Source: Casp-Chloro-G3 sp002816715 (GTDB taxonomy: Bacteria > Chloroflexota > Dehalococcoidia > Lucifugimonadales > UBA3495). From it: DNA of 6,016 bases. A model generated the notes under the pieces. That model was not told where the DNA came from, searched no databases, and worked only from the letters and a program-made list of their open reading frames with translations. The stretch spans positions 1-6,016 of the forward strand of contig JAQBUV010000118.1 in assembly GCA_027623815.1 (NCBI GenBank). The letters run 5' to 3'. This document shows, one piece after another, positions 5,715 to 6,016 of the stretch; positions within the stretch are counted from its first letter, which is position 1, and the number at the start of each line of letters is the position of its first letter. The translations under genes were made by a program, and so were the position numbers.

Positions 5715-5951
5715 ATGTTTTTACCTGGGGCATCCCTCAAAGTAAAACTGGTGGGAATTGCGGTTTTAGCGATTATCACGTTCTCGGTGATTGGTGCCAC
5801 TCTGGCAGCGGTTAATCAGGTGGTCGCCGAAGGATCCCAACAGCCCCAAATCAGCGGCGAAGAGTTCGCCCGTTTTGGGGGCAGTCAAGACCAAGCCTCC
5901 GACGGCCACGCGGTAGTCAATGGCTTGAAGTTTGCGTGCCCATTCCACTAG
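5715..5951 (+). CDS. Small single-membrane-segment protein of unknown function
   Basis: The 78-residue product has a short basic N-terminus (K9, K11), a hydrophobic segment at about 12-33 and a polar tail (about 38-78) rich in Gln, Gly and Ser that ends in ACPFH. It could be a signal-anchor protein, or a small secreted protein cleaved after the ALAA-like region (ATLAA, 29-33). I recognise no family. The ATG at 5715 is chosen over the in-frame ATG at 5667 because AAGAGG (5699-5704) lies 10 nt before it, the hydrophobic segment then sits at the expected distance from the N-terminus, and a candidate promoter covers 5667; the longer form would be 94 residues. No coding partner follows in the remaining 65 bp of the window. 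The frame could be a decaying fragment of a longer protein, since the tail ends abruptly after a single Cys. A minus-strand GTG frame over the same DNA (5766-5948) is considered a shadow. Confidence 0.5.
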   Translation: MFLPGASLKVKLVGIAVLAIITFSVIGATLAAVNQVVAEGSQQPQISGEEFARFGGSQDQASDGHAVVNGLKFACPFH

Positions 5952-6016
5952 TCTCTGCTCCCCAACTGCTAAGTATCAAAATTCGCCGCCTCAGTTAATT
6001 TTCCCTAGGGAGAGTT

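Noticed and set aside
6002..6011. Palindrome TCCCTAGGGA at the right edge
   Set aside because: A 10-bp palindrome is expected by chance at this scale and the context is cut off by the window end.
1..6016. In-frame UGA selenocysteine codons in window genes
   Set aside because: The complete genes end in TAA or TAG or have no convincing continuation with a Sec-like motif, so no selenoprotein is called here.

Overview
This window looks like a piece of a free-living bacterial chromosome of moderate GC content, most plausibly a Chloroflexota lineage (SAR202 or Dehalococcoidia-like). That placement is an inference. It rests on a lipoprotein with a long Thr/Pro linker, a multi-CHRD/cupredoxin surface protein, and a genome-repeat of the 'CGTCATTCC...GGAATCCA' kind. 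No rRNA, tRNA, CRISPR array, transposase or phage gene was recognised.

Layout. (1) Positions 1-1762, + strand: the 3' part of a gene for an exported protein with three CHRD repeats, a blue-copper (type 1) cupredoxin domain and a C-terminal beta-sandwich-like domain. (2) Positions 1763-1908: a convergent intergenic gap with a perfect 11-bp GC-rich hairpin. (3) Positions 1909-2745, - strand: a lipoprotein with a Thr/Pro stalk and a YceI-like domain. (4) Positions 2746-3000: a divergent intergenic region with a possible promoter, overlapping AGGTGA inverted repeats and a strong Shine-Dalgarno. (5) Positions 3001-3099, + strand: a 32-residue zinc-ribbon microprotein resembling a single RanBP2-type finger, followed by a 13-bp hairpin terminator. 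(6) Positions 3218-3973, - strand: an alpha/beta-hydrolase-fold protein whose nucleophile position is Gly instead of Ser. (7) Positions 4033-5397, - strand: selA, L-seryl-tRNA(Sec) selenium transferase, with a good RBS, an extended -10 promoter and a perfect 10-bp-arm palindrome over the promoter. (8) Positions 5515-5602: an 88-bp two-hairpin repeat with short terminal inverted repeats. (9) Positions 5715-5951, + strand: a small one-membrane-segment protein of unknown function.

How the genes relate. selA implies that the organism makes selenocysteine; selB, selC, selD and any selenoprotein must lie elsewhere, since none is visible here. The hydrolase-like gene lies 59 bp behind selA on the same strand and is probably co-transcribed. 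The CHRD/cupredoxin protein and the YceI lipoprotein are both predicted to be outside the membrane but are convergent, so they are not one operon. No single multi-gene novel system is evident. The least conventional items are the zinc-ribbon microprotein, the Ser-less hydrolase and the palindrome at the selA promoter.
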